From Sphingobacteriales bacterium 50-39 (lineage in GTDB: Bacteria > Bacteroidota > Bacteroidia > Chitinophagales > Chitinophagaceae), in assembly GCA_001898505.1 (NCBI GenBank), contig MKTZ01000004.1, positions 62,001 to 126,000 on the forward strand: DNA of 64,000 bases, read 5' to 3'. Positions 45,798 to 54,381 of this stretch are shown here, piece by piece. The position numbers and the translations under genes are program-made. The notes beneath the pieces were generated by a model, which saw only the letters and a list, made by a program, of their open reading frames with translations, did no database searches and was not told the DNA's origin. Each line of letters begins with the position of its first letter. The stretch's first letter is position 1.

Positions 45798-46922
45798 TTA
45801 TTTACTTATGACCTTCAATGTGTTCTTTATCTTATGAGCCTTGTAGACAAGGTCGTGTTTTTCTCTGCTGATGATAGTGATGTGTCCCATTTTGCGGCCG
45901 GGACGTGTCTCGTTCTTGCCATAGATGTGGACGAATACATTGTCCATTTGCAGGACCTCATCCAGTCCTTCATAAACCGCTTCGCCGCTGTGTCCTTCCG
46001 CACCTAATAAATTGACGATGGCAGCCGGCAGGATGGCGGCGGTATTGCCCATGGGATAGCCAAGGATGATCCTCCACAACATGTCGAACTGGGAGCTGTA
46101 ATTCCCTTCGATGGTATGGTGTCCGCTGTTATGGACGCGGGGGGCCGTCTCATTGACGTATACGTCTCCCTGTTTGTTGATCAATAGCTCTACGGCAAAA
46201 ATGCCGGGGCTGGCCAATTCTTTTACTACGCGCATGGCGATAGCTTCGGCCTTCCACAGGGTCTGCTGCGGAAGGTCGGCAGGGCTGAGCTGGTAATCGA
46301 GGAGATTGAGACGGGGATCGAATACCATGTCGATGGCAGGGTAAATGACTGTCTCGCCCCGGTTGCCGACGGCTACCAGCATGGAGATCTCTTTCTCCAC
46401 GCTGATCATTTTTTCCAGCACTCCCGGGGCATCGAATCCTTTGTCAAGATCTTCTTTTGTCTTTATCATCTGGACGCCACGACCATCATAGCCGCCCATA
46501 CCAATCTTATGTACGGCGGGGAGAAAATGGTCTTTGCTGCGGAGCTCGTCCTTGTTCTGTGTGACGAGGAATTCCGCGGTGGGTATGCTATTGCCGGAAT
46601 AGAATTGTTTTTGTGTGATCTTGTTCTTGATAGTGCGGAGGGCGGAAGGTTTGGGATAGATCTTTACGCCTTCGGACTCCAGTTTTTCCAGTGCGTTTTC
46701 GTTGACCGACTCTATCTCGATGGTCAGGGCATTTAGTCCTTTACCAAAATTGTATACGTCATCAAAGTTCCGGATGTCCCCTTTGACAAAATGATGGCAT
46801 AAATGGGCAGCGGGACATTGCTCATCATTTTCCATTACAAATGTTTCGACAGGATAATTTGCTGCGGATTGCAACAACATTCTACCTAGCTGACCACCCC
46901 CTAAGATTCCGACTCGTAACAT
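45798..46922 (-). CDS. purK: 5-(carboxyamino)imidazole ribonucleotide synthase PurK
   Basis: This protein has about 374 residues of the ATP-grasp family. It carboxylates AIR with bicarbonate and ATP. Signature segments are the N-terminal [28 protein letters not shown] and [15 protein letters not shown]. An in-frame ATG at 46976 would add 18 residues before the conserved N-terminus, so 46922 is preferred. It is the first gene of the purKE operon. Confidence 0.95.
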   Translation of the reverse strand: MLRVGILGGGQLGRMLLQSAANYPVETFVMENDEQCPAAHLCHHFVKGDIRNFDDVYNFGKGLNALTIEIESVNENALEKLESEGVKIYPKPSALRTIKNKITQKQFYSGNSIPTAEFLVTQNKDELRSKDHFLPAVHKIGMGGYDGRGVQMIKTKEDLDKGFDAPGVLEKMISVEKEISMLVAVGNRGETVIYPAIDMVFDPRLNLLDYQLSPADLPQQTLWKAEAIAMRVVKELASPGIFAVELLINKQGDVYVNETAPRVHNSGHHTIEGNYSSQFDMLWRIILGYPMGNTAAILPAAIVNLLGAEGHSGEAVYEGLDEVLQMDNVFVHIYGKNETRPGRKMGHITIISREKHDLVYKAHKIKNTLKVISK

Positions 46923-47256
46923 GCTGGTTATTTGGGCCGAAGATAGGACATTGGCCCGAAACCACCGCAATAACAAGCCTGCCGCTACGTTTTGAAAGAA
47001 GAGACAGTTCCATTTCGTCCATGAAGAAGGGGACTCTGTCCCTTATTCCGATTGGAAATCATAAAATTAGCGGTACCTTGCACTCGAATAATATGCGTCC
47101 TGATTATATCCATAAAATTTTCGATGACAAGCGTTTGTGCTACTTCCTTCTTATGGAAGCGCTTGCCATGGATACGCCCCTGTAACGGTATCATTCCTAA
47201 CTGCCCCTTTTTTGTTTTTGCAATACCAGGTCCGCCTCAGCAGTCCATGCAGGCGT
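46923..47256. other. Intergenic region between purK and hpd, hairpin-rich
   Basis: Between the divergent purK and HPPD genes there are over 440 bases without a credible gene. The interval shows an inverted GGGCC/GGCCC pair (about 46934-46957), and a strong hairpin AAGGG-GAC/GTCCCTT around 47024-47042. It should also hold the purK promoter. Short open frames on both strands (for example 46985-47194) have no family features. Confidence 0.4.
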
Positions 47257-47298
47257 CAGAACGAACCGGAGGTTCGTTGTCCAAAGGACAGACATTAG
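47257..47298 (+). repeat. Double-hairpin dispersed repeat, copy D
   Basis: Hairpin 1 is AACGAACC/GGTTCGTT around GGA (8 bp), hairpin 2 TGTCC/GGACA around AAA, tail AGACATTAG and then ATAT and CGGGAA as in copy C. It lies in the leader of the HPPD gene, about 70 bases before its ATG. It is the closest match to copy A in order, length and tail. Confidence 0.7.
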
Positions 47299-47365
47299 AT
47301 ATATTCGGGAAAACGGGTACATTTTTAGAAACCTGTTTTTCCGGCCATAATACAAATTAACCGCT

Positions 47366-48499
47366 ATGTCAACTTTATCAGCAGCCAATACCGGAACGGC
47401 GAATGCATCAGCCGACTTCCTTCCTCTCCAGGGAACGGATTATGTGGAATTTTATGTGGGCAATGCCAAACAAGCCGCTCATTTTTACAAATCTGCCTTT
47501 GGTTTCCAGTCGGTGGCCTATGCGGGGCCCGAGACGGGCATAAAGGATAAAGTGAGCTATGTCGTCAGGCAGAATAAGCTGACGTTTGTTTTTACCACCG
47601 CGCTGTATCCTGATCATGTTATTGCGCAGCATGTGCAGCTGCATGGAGATGGCGTGCGGGTGCTGGCCTTACGTGTGGGGGATGCTACCAGCGCCTGGAA
47701 TGAGACCGTGTCCAGGGGCGGCGTGAGCTGTATGGAGCCTACGACCCTGACGGACAAGTCGGGAGAGGTGGTTATCAGCGGTATTCATACCTATGGCGAC
47801 ACTCTTCATCTTTTTATAGAACGGGAAAATTATAAGGGGGTATTTATGCCAGGCTATAGGGAATGGAAAACAATCTATAATGCTCCTTCAACGGGGTTAT
47901 TGTATGTAGATCATTGTGTAGGTAATGTGGGATGGCACCAGATGGACCGCTGGGTGCGGTTTTACGAGGACGTTATGGGTTTCAGGAACATACTGTCTTT
48001 TGACGACAAGGATATTTCCACGGAATATTCCGCCCTCATGAGCAAGGTCATGAGCAATGGCAATGGCTATGTGAAATTCCCTATCAATGAGCCGGCTGAG
48101 GGAAAGAAGAAATCACAGGTAGAGGAGTATCTTGAATTTTACAGAGGGGAGGGGGTGCAGCATGTAGCGCTGGCTACCCATAATATAGTAGAAACTGTCA
48201 CACAACTGCGGGATAGGGGTGTAGAATTCCTCCAGGTGCCTACCTCTTATTATGATGATCTGCTAAACAGGGTGGGGACCATCGATGAGGATGTGCAGCC
48301 TTTGAAGGAATTAGGCATTTTGGTTGACAGGGATGAAGAGGGGTATTTATTGCAGATATTTACCAAGCCTGTAGAGGACAGGCCTACCTTATTTTTTGAA
48401 ATTATTCAACGCAAGGGGGCGCAAAGCTTTGGGAAAGGCAATTTTAAGGCCCTTTTTGAGGCCATAGAGCGGGAGCAATCGGCCAGGGGGAATTTATAG
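47366..48499 (+). CDS. hpd: 4-Hydroxyphenylpyruvate dioxygenase
   Basis: This 377-residue Fe(II) enzyme of tyrosine degradation turns 4-hydroxyphenylpyruvate into homogentisate. Two vicinal-oxygen-chelate domains are seen. Iron ligands are His in VDHCVGNV (about 183), His in VQHVALATHN (about 266) and Glu in LFFEIIQRKG (about 345). A C-terminal GKGNFKALFEAIE segment is conserved. No other homogentisate-pathway gene is next to it. A U-tailed terminator follows. Confidence 0.95.
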   Translation: MSTLSAANTGTANASADFLPLQGTDYVEFYVGNAKQAAHFYKSAFGFQSVAYAGPETGIKDKVSYVVRQNKLTFVFTTALYPDHVIAQHVQLHGDGVRVLALRVGDATSAWNETVSRGGVSCMEPTTLTDKSGEVVISGIHTYGDTLHLFIERENYKGVFMPGYREWKTIYNAPSTGLLYVDHCVGNVGWHQMDRWVRFYEDVMGFRNILSFDDKDISTEYSALMSKVMSNGNGYVKFPINEPAEGKKKSQVEEYLEFYRGEGVQHVALATHNIVETVTQLRDRGVEFLQVPTSYYDDLLNRVGTIDEDVQPLKELGILVDRDEEGYLLQIFTKPVEDRPTLFFEIIQRKGAQSFGKGNFKALFEAIEREQSARGNL

Positions 48500-48539
48500 C
48501 TCCGGCGGCGATAAAAAGACTAATATTTAGTTATAAAAG

Positions 48540-48572
48540 CCTGCGCATATTAGCATATGTGGCAGGTTTTTT
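48540..48572 (+). terminator. Rho-independent terminator after hpd
   Basis: CCTGC pairs with GCAGG and an inner CATAT with ATATG, separated by a small internal bulge, then six T residues. It lies 41 bases after the HPPD stop. Confidence 0.7.
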
Positions 48573-48601
48573 GTTAATTTATAGTACCCTATTTGCATCA
48601 A

Positions 48602-49831
48602 GTGAAAAAGATCAAAATCGCCGGACGTTATCTTGTAACTGCCCTGATAGGAATTTATCTTCTGTCTGTCAGTATCCGTATATCCGCACAAAATTCGGTC
48701 AGTTCCATTCATTTTATAGATTATCAGCGTTCTATCCCTAAAATAAGCGATCTGCTCCGCCGGAAGGAGGATACACTGATCAAGCAATTCCGGGAAAAGA
48801 ACCTGGCGTGGCCGGCGCGGTTTGTGTATATCCGGAGCTTCAAGTACGACAGTCAACTGGAGGTATGGGTGAAGAACAGCCCTGATGAGAAATACAAGCT
48901 TTTCAAATCCTATAAGGTCTGCGCGCTGGCTGGTACGCTGGGACCCAAGCGGATGGCCGGGGATTACCAGGTACCAGAGGGTTTCTATTATATCAATGAG
49001 TTCAAGCCTCGCAGCGAATACCATCTTTCCTTGGGGCTCAATTACCCGAATGCTTCGGACAGGATACTCAGCGACAGCACCCAGCCGGGAGGAGACATCT
49101 ATATCCATGGCAGCTGTGTTACGACGGGCTGTATACCCATTACGGATGCTCAGATCGAGGAGCTGTATATACTGGCGGCGCATGCCAAGGATATGGGAGA
49201 GGATTTTATTCCCGTGCATATTTTCCCGGTGAATTTCGACAATGCCAGAAGTGTAGACTATCTCAACAAATATCTTCAGACCTTTTCGGAGTATACGCCT
49301 TTTGCGAAGAGCATGCGCAACGCTTTTTACTATTTCGAGAAGTACCGGGAAGTGCCTTTTGTCATGGTGAATGGCAAGGGAGAGTATGTGACGGAGGAGG
49401 TTTCGTCTGATGCGGAGGTCAAGATCCCGAATTTAGAGCCCGTGCATGTCGCGGCGGCACAGAAAAAGCCTGTGCATACCCGTCCGCAAAGGGTCATGCC
49501 TGTCAAGGAAGATGATCTGGCCAGGTCAGTAGATAAGCTGCCTCAGTATCCGGGTGGGAGCGATGCTTTCCAGGAGTTCCTCAACCGGCTGGGCAAGAAT
49601 GGAGTGAAGGATCTCGATGAGGGACAAAGCAAGGCTTTTGTGATGGTGGAATATGTCATCGACTCCGTAGGAAAGCCTGTATATGCTAAAGTAATACGAG
49701 GCGGCAATGATACCATGAATGAAAAGATCGAGGATGCCTTTCTCGCCATGCCTCAATGGTCGCCGGCTACCCGCCTGGGCAGCAGAGTGGCTATTCGCTT
49801 GAAACAAACTGTCATGATAGGGGCGGATTAA
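48602..49831 (+). CDS. L,D-transpeptidase (YkuD) with C-terminal TonB domain
   Basis: This protein has about 409 residues. After a signal peptide-like stretch (YLVTALIGIYLLSVSIRISAQ) comes an ErfK/YkuD L,D-transpeptidase domain with the catalytic His/Cys motif HGSCVTTGCIPI (about 165-180), which crosslinks or anchors peptidoglycan. The C-terminal 100 residues resemble a TonB C-terminal domain (LPQYPGGSDAFQEFLNRL, then MVEYVIDSVGKPVYAKVIRG and AFLAMPQWSPATRLGSRV). That pairing is unusual. Start choice is uncertain: TTG at 48593 or GTG at 48602. It converges with the next gene. Confidence 0.85.
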   Translation: MKKIKIAGRYLVTALIGIYLLSVSIRISAQNSVSSIHFIDYQRSIPKISDLLRRKEDTLIKQFREKNLAWPARFVYIRSFKYDSQLEVWVKNSPDEKYKLFKSYKVCALAGTLGPKRMAGDYQVPEGFYYINEFKPRSEYHLSLGLNYPNASDRILSDSTQPGGDIYIHGSCVTTGCIPITDAQIEELYILAAHAKDMGEDFIPVHIFPVNFDNARSVDYLNKYLQTFSEYTPFAKSMRNAFYYFEKYREVPFVMVNGKGEYVTEEVSSDAEVKIPNLEPVHVAAAQKKPVHTRPQRVMPVKEDDLARSVDKLPQYPGGSDAFQEFLNRLGKNGVKDLDEGQSKAFVMVEYVIDSVGKPVYAKVIRGGNDTMNEKIEDAFLAMPQWSPATRLGSRVAIRLKQTVMIGAD

Positions 49832-49869
49832 ATGTCTCAATAGGCGAATTTCGAACTGGCCCGAAGATG

Positions 49870-50259
49870 TTATTGTCTATATAACCAGCCCCGTTCCATT
49901 GCTGCTTTTTTGAGAAGTTTTGCCCTTTTTTCTATTTCTTTGTTTGCCAATCCATTGAAATCAATATAACTGTGCCCATCAAATGGATCGTTATCTTCAC
50001 CCCATTTTAATTGCCGTGCATCGCATTCTTCACCAGTCACGCCTACCACCCCAAAAGATTGGTTTGCGGATTCGTTAGTAAAATGACTATGAGATTCATC
50101 GGCTGAAAACTTTTCTCCATTATAAACCGATAGTAAACCTTCATCCTTTGGAGTTGGTCGGAAGACTTGGGAGGTTATAGTAAAGACCTGCGAGGAAATG
50201 CTGTCTGCTTGAACGAAAGAAGGATGGACTTGACGAAGTAGTATAGTAGATGAATTCAT
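49870..50259 (-). CDS. Uncharacterised 129-residue protein, second gene of AT-rich module
   Basis: This is a soluble small protein (SSQVFTITSQVFRPTPKDEG, then LLSVYNGEKFSADESHSHFT and SFGVVGVTGEECDARQL). The pattern of an F-RPTPKD-GLLSV start and a GV-VT-EEC middle looks conserved, and I think it is a family member of wider occurrence, without assigned function. The AUG lies 4 bases after the stop of the upstream 373-residue gene, so the two are almost certainly co-expressed. Base composition is more AT-rich than the flanking housekeeping genes. Confidence 0.65.
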   Translation of the reverse strand: MNSSTILLRQVHPSFVQADSISSQVFTITSQVFRPTPKDEGLLSVYNGEKFSADESHSHFTNESANQSFGVVGVTGEECDARQLKWGEDNDPFDGHSYIDFNGLANKEIEKRAKLLKKAAMERGWLYRQ

Positions 50260-50263
50260 GGCT

Positions 50264-51385
50264 CTATCCTTTCAGAAGGGTATTTAAAATGGTATTTAAG
50301 GATTTCCATCCTTCATTGTCGCTGAGGGAAATCTCATGTTCGGTATCTATACCTGTAGCCAGGTCCAGCGAATGAAAATGGCCTATTTTGTTCTGAAAAT
50401 TAATCTTTAAAGAAATATCGACATTGGCATTCGACCATTCCGCTTGGATGCCGCCTTCCAGGGTTGGGAAAAGTAGTGGCAAAGGCAGCTCAATCTCATA
50501 GCTGTTTTCGAATGTATCTGCAAACCATTGCAATGCATTTTTGTCGGGTCTAATACCTTCACCATTGAACCAGCCATCCCGGAGTTCGGCGATTTCATTC
50601 AATCGAACGCCTACATCCAACGGGTCCAATATGGTAACATGTTCTATCGACTGGAATTTAGTAAGTCGATCGAATTTGTCGTAAACACCAACTCCTGAAA
50701 CAAGCACGTGACAATGATCTTCAAATTTGTCAAATGCTTCCAAGACAGTTTCCTGATGAGGAGCAGCGAGGTCTGCCAGTATTCTTTGCCCTGATTGAAG
50801 TTGAATAGTGAAAGTGTGCCGACTCTTATCTGCTTCCGGGATTGTGCCTCTTACCGTTGCTTCGCTTACTACCTCGTCGTTTTTGGGAGAAGAAAGCACT
50901 AGTTTTTTTCGTGTGGTCTTGTTCAGTTTCGCATCGAATTGGGTACCTGGACTAAAGTCAATTGTTTCGTCATCTTTTAACCGTTTACCGATTCTATTAA
51001 AATAACCCAGCAAATTTTCGGGAATATAATCGGAGACATTTTGGTTTTTAGCGACAGCGTCAATACCCTTAATGATCTGATCCCTCGCTTTCTCAAAATA
51101 ATGTTTGTTTTCATTGGGAAAAAGACCAAGGGTGGCAGCAACAAGCAGAATTTTTGGAATGGCGCTCCCGTCTTCAATTCCAGATAATTTTAAAGACACT
51201 CCATTGGTAAACCCTCTAGCAACTCTTTGTCTGCCGGGGTTGTCAATCAGGTATAAGTGCTTGGCAACTTCAAATACCAATTCCTCCAATGCAGAAAAGT
51301 CTTCTAACAATTCTAATGGAATTGCATGATCTTCAAAGCGTTTGCCTGTAAGACGTGGGCTAATGAAGGATTCTTCGAATGGCAT
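50264..51385 (-). CDS. Uncharacterised 373-residue protein, first gene of AT-rich module
   Basis: This is a soluble protein with no recognised catalytic motif. Features are an N-terminal helical region (VFEVAKHLYLI), a middle beta region (TFTIQLQSGQRILADLA), then AELRDGWFNGEGIRPDK, with PLPLLFPTLEGGIQAEWSN and LDLATGIDTEHEISL near the C-terminus. The GG-x-QAEWS stretch looks conserved. It is the leading gene of a two-gene unit. AT-rich composition and lack of connection to neighbours suggest recent transfer. A toxin-antitoxin or phage-defence role is possible but has no direct support. Confidence 0.7.
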   Translation of the reverse strand: MPFEESFISPRLTGKRFEDHAIPLELLEDFSALEELVFEVAKHLYLIDNPGRQRVARGFTNGVSLKLSGIEDGSAIPKILLVAATLGLFPNENKHYFEKARDQIIKGIDAVAKNQNVSDYIPENLLGYFNRIGKRLKDDETIDFSPGTQFDAKLNKTTRKKLVLSSPKNDEVVSEATVRGTIPEADKSRHTFTIQLQSGQRILADLAAPHQETVLEAFDKFEDHCHVLVSGVGVYDKFDRLTKFQSIEHVTILDPLDVGVRLNEIAELRDGWFNGEGIRPDKNALQWFADTFENSYEIELPLPLLFPTLEGGIQAEWSNANVDISLKINFQNKIGHFHSLDLATGIDTEHEISLSDNEGWKSLNTILNTLLKG

Positions 51386-51546
51386 TCGGTCAACTTAAAT
51401 TGAAATGCAATTTAATGGAAATCCGGATATTAGTTAATAAAATTGAAGAATACAAATGCAAAGGGTCAGAGTAGCAAATATTGATGACAGTTGGTAAGGT
51501 AGAAAAACTAAAACGAGCAGTCCAGGGGGGTGACCAAGCCCACTAA

Positions 51547-52809
51547 TTATCGCATCAGCACCTGCACCGTCTCCGGCGTCTGCTGCCGGAGCACTTCTTT
51601 TCTTCCTTCAGTGAGCTTGTCCAGCACTTTCTGGTTGTAATGACGGATAGTCAGCAGGGTCAATCCCTTCTCCAACTGTACATCGAAGAGGTCAGCGGCT
51701 GCCAGCGCCAGCTTTTCAATTTTATCCTTTCTGTCATCCAGGCAGACCTGCAGGCTCACGGCTCCCGTTTGCATGAGGTTGGGTTTTACGTGCAGCTCTG
51801 AGAACAGCTGATAAAGACCTGCCGCTCCCTTTTCTCCCACGAATGAGAAGTCCTTTGAATGCAGGTGTACGAGTACCTGTTCCTGTTTGAGCACGATGAT
51901 AGGGGGGAGGCCCTTGGCTGTTTTATTACTGATGACTGTTCCCGGAAGCTTTGCATCCAGGAAGCACTTTACATAGAGCGGTATACCTTTATTCTGAAGG
52001 GGCTTGATGGTCTTGGGGTGGATGACCTGGGCGCCATAATAGGCCATTTCGATGACCTCGTCGTAGCCTAAGTCACTGATGAACTGCGCGTCTGAGAAGA
52101 GCTTGGGGTCACCATTCATCACGCCTTCCACGTCTTTCCAGATCGTGAGGCTTTCGGCATTCATCATATTGGCAAAGACCGCGGCGGTGTAGTCGCTGCC
52201 TTCGCGGCCCAGCGTAGTGCTTTCATTTTCGGAGGTGGACCCGATAAATCCCTGTGTAATGACAAAACGGGTGTCTTTGAATAGAGGTAATATTTCGGTG
52301 GTGACGCGGTCCTGGGTGTGGTTCCAGTCGATGGCAGCATCCCTGAAATTATCGTCGGTGCGGAAGATATCGCGTACATCGACCCATTGGTTGTCGATGC
52401 CTGATTCAGCCAGATAGGCGCTGATGATGGAGGTGGAAAGCAACTCACCTACACAGACCACCTGGTCGTAATAGTAATCGTAGTCCCTTACAGGCTTGTC
52501 GTGGAGCAGCCATTCCACTTCCGTAAAAAAATCTTTCAGCTGTGCTTCTGCCGCCAGGTAGTTATTCACCAGGAGATATTTTGCGGTGGTGAGGTGGTTG
52601 TCCTTAACCTGCTGGAAGAGCTTTAAAGCTTCTTCTTTATGACCCGCGTAAAAAGCCTCTACTACTTTTTCGAGGGCATTGGTCGTCTTGCCCATGGCGG
52701 ATATGACCACCAGTATGTTGTCATGGCTATAATTCTGCAGGATGACGGGGATGTTTTGGATACGTTGGACGCTGGAGGCGCTGGCGCCTCCGAATTTGAA
52801 AATCTTCAT
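51547..52809 (-). CDS. lysC: Aspartate kinase (monofunctional)
   Basis: This protein has about 420 residues. The amino-acid kinase domain begins MKIFKFGGASASSV and has TLGREGSDYTAAVFAN and the aspartokinase motif DVEGVMNGDPKLF. The C-terminal part holds ACT-like regulatory domains (about 300-415). It phosphorylates aspartate, the first step to Lys, Met and Thr. There is no fused homoserine dehydrogenase. A TAnnTTTG box on the minus strand (52815-52822) just upstream supports this start over 52848. Confidence 0.92.
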   Translation of the reverse strand: MKIFKFGGASASSVQRIQNIPVILQNYSHDNILVVISAMGKTTNALEKVVEAFYAGHKEEALKLFQQVKDNHLTTAKYLLVNNYLAAEAQLKDFFTEVEWLLHDKPVRDYDYYYDQVVCVGELLSTSIISAYLAESGIDNQWVDVRDIFRTDDNFRDAAIDWNHTQDRVTTEILPLFKDTRFVITQGFIGSTSENESTTLGREGSDYTAAVFANMMNAESLTIWKDVEGVMNGDPKLFSDAQFISDLGYDEVIEMAYYGAQVIHPKTIKPLQNKGIPLYVKCFLDAKLPGTVISNKTAKGLPPIIVLKQEQVLVHLHSKDFSFVGEKGAAGLYQLFSELHVKPNLMQTGAVSLQVCLDDRKDKIEKLALAAADLFDVQLEKGLTLLTIRHYNQKVLDKLTEGRKEVLRQQTPETVQVLMR

Positions 52810-52814
52810 GGGTG

Positions 52815-52822
52815 CAAATATA
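52815..52822 (-). promoter_or_regulatory. Candidate -7 box for lysC
   Basis: Read on the minus strand the sequence is TATATTTG, an exact TAnnTTTG match, 6 bases before the start codon at 52809. A very short or leaderless transcript would result. No -33 element is clear. Confidence 0.35.
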
Positions 52823-52929
52823 GGTCCGTTTTGCTCGCTGCGGAACACCCCGGGAACGTGTACGCTAAATAGTGCTAAAATTTACTCAAACCCCTTACCT
52901 TCGTGACACTAAACAAATTCTTGCCCATT

Positions 52930-53940
52930 ATGAATGTAAACAGGAAGGTTCTCACGCTCGATGAATTCACGATCCAGCAGCTACGTATGTTCCCGAACGC
53001 CACGGGTGAATTGAGCAATCTGCTCCGGGATATGGGGCTGGCTGCCAAGCGGGTGAATGTGGAGGTCAACAAGGCCGGGCTGGTAGATATTCTTGGAGAT
53101 GCCGGTACGATCAATGTCCAGGGGGAGGATGTGAAGAAGCTGGATGTCTTTGCCAACAATCAATTTATGGGCGTTCTGCGGCACGGCATCAGCTGTGCGG
53201 GCATCGGGAGCGAGGAATTGGATGAGTTCGTGGTATTTGACGACGAGGTCAGCAACAACTCCAAGTATGTCTGTTTGTTCGACCCCCTGGATGGGAGCGG
53301 AAATATCGATGTGAATGTCTCAATCGGCACGATATTTTCTGTATACCGGCGGGTGAGCCAGCGGGGTAAGCCTTGTACGAAGGAGGATTTCCTTCAGCCG
53401 GGACGGAATCAGGTAGCGGCGGGCTATATCGTTTATGGATCTTCCACGATGATGGTATATGCCACCCGCAGGGGAGTGAATGGATTTACCCTGGACCCTT
53501 CCATTGGGGAGTTCACGCTCAGTCATCCGAATATCAAGTGTCCGGAGTCCGGAAAGATCTATTCCGTCAACCATGGCAATTTCTTCCAGTATGATGATAA
53601 GGTGAAAGCTTATATCGACTGCTGCCAGAAAAAGAAAAGGGATAATGGCGGTCCATACACACAAAGATATATTGGAAGCATGGTGGCGGATGTGCACCGT
53701 AATCTTATCAAGGGCGGGATCTTTATGTATCCTGCTACCGTGGATAAGCCAAAAGGGAAGCTGCGTCTTTTGTATGAGTGTAACCCGTTTGCCTTTATTG
53801 TGGAGGTGGCAGGGGGGCGTGCTACCAACGGGGTACAGCGGATATTGGATGTGCAGCCTACGGAGCTGCATCAACGTTCGGCCCTTTTCATCGGAAGCAG
53901 GACCATGATGGACGAGCTGGATACGTATCTCAATAGATGA
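52930..53940 (+). CDS. fbp: Class I fructose-1,6-bisphosphatase
   Basis: This protein has about 336 residues. It carries the FBPase motifs FDPLDGSGNIDVNVSIGT and FSVYRR, the GYIVYGSSTMMVYATR block and GGRATNGVQRIL. It hydrolyses fructose-1,6-bisphosphate to fructose-6-phosphate in gluconeogenesis. The gene is divergent from the aspartate kinase across 120 bases and overlaps the following CAP-domain gene by 4 bases (ATGA), which implies shared transcription. Confidence 0.95.
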   Translation: MNVNRKVLTLDEFTIQQLRMFPNATGELSNLLRDMGLAAKRVNVEVNKAGLVDILGDAGTINVQGEDVKKLDVFANNQFMGVLRHGISCAGIGSEELDEFVVFDDEVSNNSKYVCLFDPLDGSGNIDVNVSIGTIFSVYRRVSQRGKPCTKEDFLQPGRNQVAAGYIVYGSSTMMVYATRRGVNGFTLDPSIGEFTLSHPNIKCPESGKIYSVNHGNFFQYDDKVKAYIDCCQKKKRDNGGPYTQRYIGSMVADVHRNLIKGGIFMYPATVDKPKGKLRLLYECNPFAFIVEVAGGRATNGVQRILDVQPTELHQRSALFIGSRTMMDELDTYLNR

Positions 53941-54365
53941 TCAGGTTTGTTTTTCTTATAGGTATTATTTTTCCCTTGAGCGGGTTTACACAACCGCGCT
54001 CTTCCGACATCCTTCGTTATGTGAACGAGTACCGTCATAAAAAGGGGCTAGCTCCGCTGCAGGCTAATTCTTTTATCTCCTCCGTTGCACTTCGGCATAG
54101 CCGGGATATGCTGTCCGGGAGGACGCCTTTTGGTCATGATGGGTTCCATGAGCGTATCGACAGGATACGAAAACATCTTGGTCCTATCCGTGTGGCTGCG
54201 GAAAATGTGGCATCGGGACCTATGAGCGCCCGGGAGGTGGTAGATGGATGGCTGCATAGTCCGGGTCACCGTAGAAATATCGAAGGGAACTTCAAGCTGA
54301 CGGGTATCGGGCTGGCCAGGAGAGGGGATGGGATGATATACTTCACACAGATATTTACGCGCTGA
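53937..54365 (+). CDS. CAP/SCP-domain secreted protein
   Basis: This is a 142-residue protein with a signal peptide (FVFLIGIIFPLSGFTQ) and a CAP domain (allergen V5/Tpx-1 family). The conserved residues lie in NEYRHKKGLAPL, SVALRHSRDM, GHDGFHERI, AENVASGP and SPGHRRNIEG. Bacterial CAP proteins are secreted and have been linked to envelope or toxin-like roles, with no general activity. Coupling to FBPase (4-base overlap) is odd functionally and may reflect chance operon structure. Confidence 0.88.
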   Translation: MIRFVFLIGIIFPLSGFTQPRSSDILRYVNEYRHKKGLAPLQANSFISSVALRHSRDMLSGRTPFGHDGFHERIDRIRKHLGPIRVAAENVASGPMSAREVVDGWLHSPGHRRNIEGNFKLTGIGLARRGDGMIYFTQIFTR

Positions 54366-54381
54366 TTCGTACCTTTATGGA

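Noticed and set aside
46934-46957. GGGCCGAAG sequence resembling the double-hairpin repeat
   Set aside because: The second hairpin and the AGACATTA tail are absent, as also for a GGCCCGAAG at about 49860; probably chance similarity.
51400-51546. Possible small gene between the AT-rich module and lysC
   Set aside because: No open frame of useful length with a start codon; it probably holds the promoter of the module.
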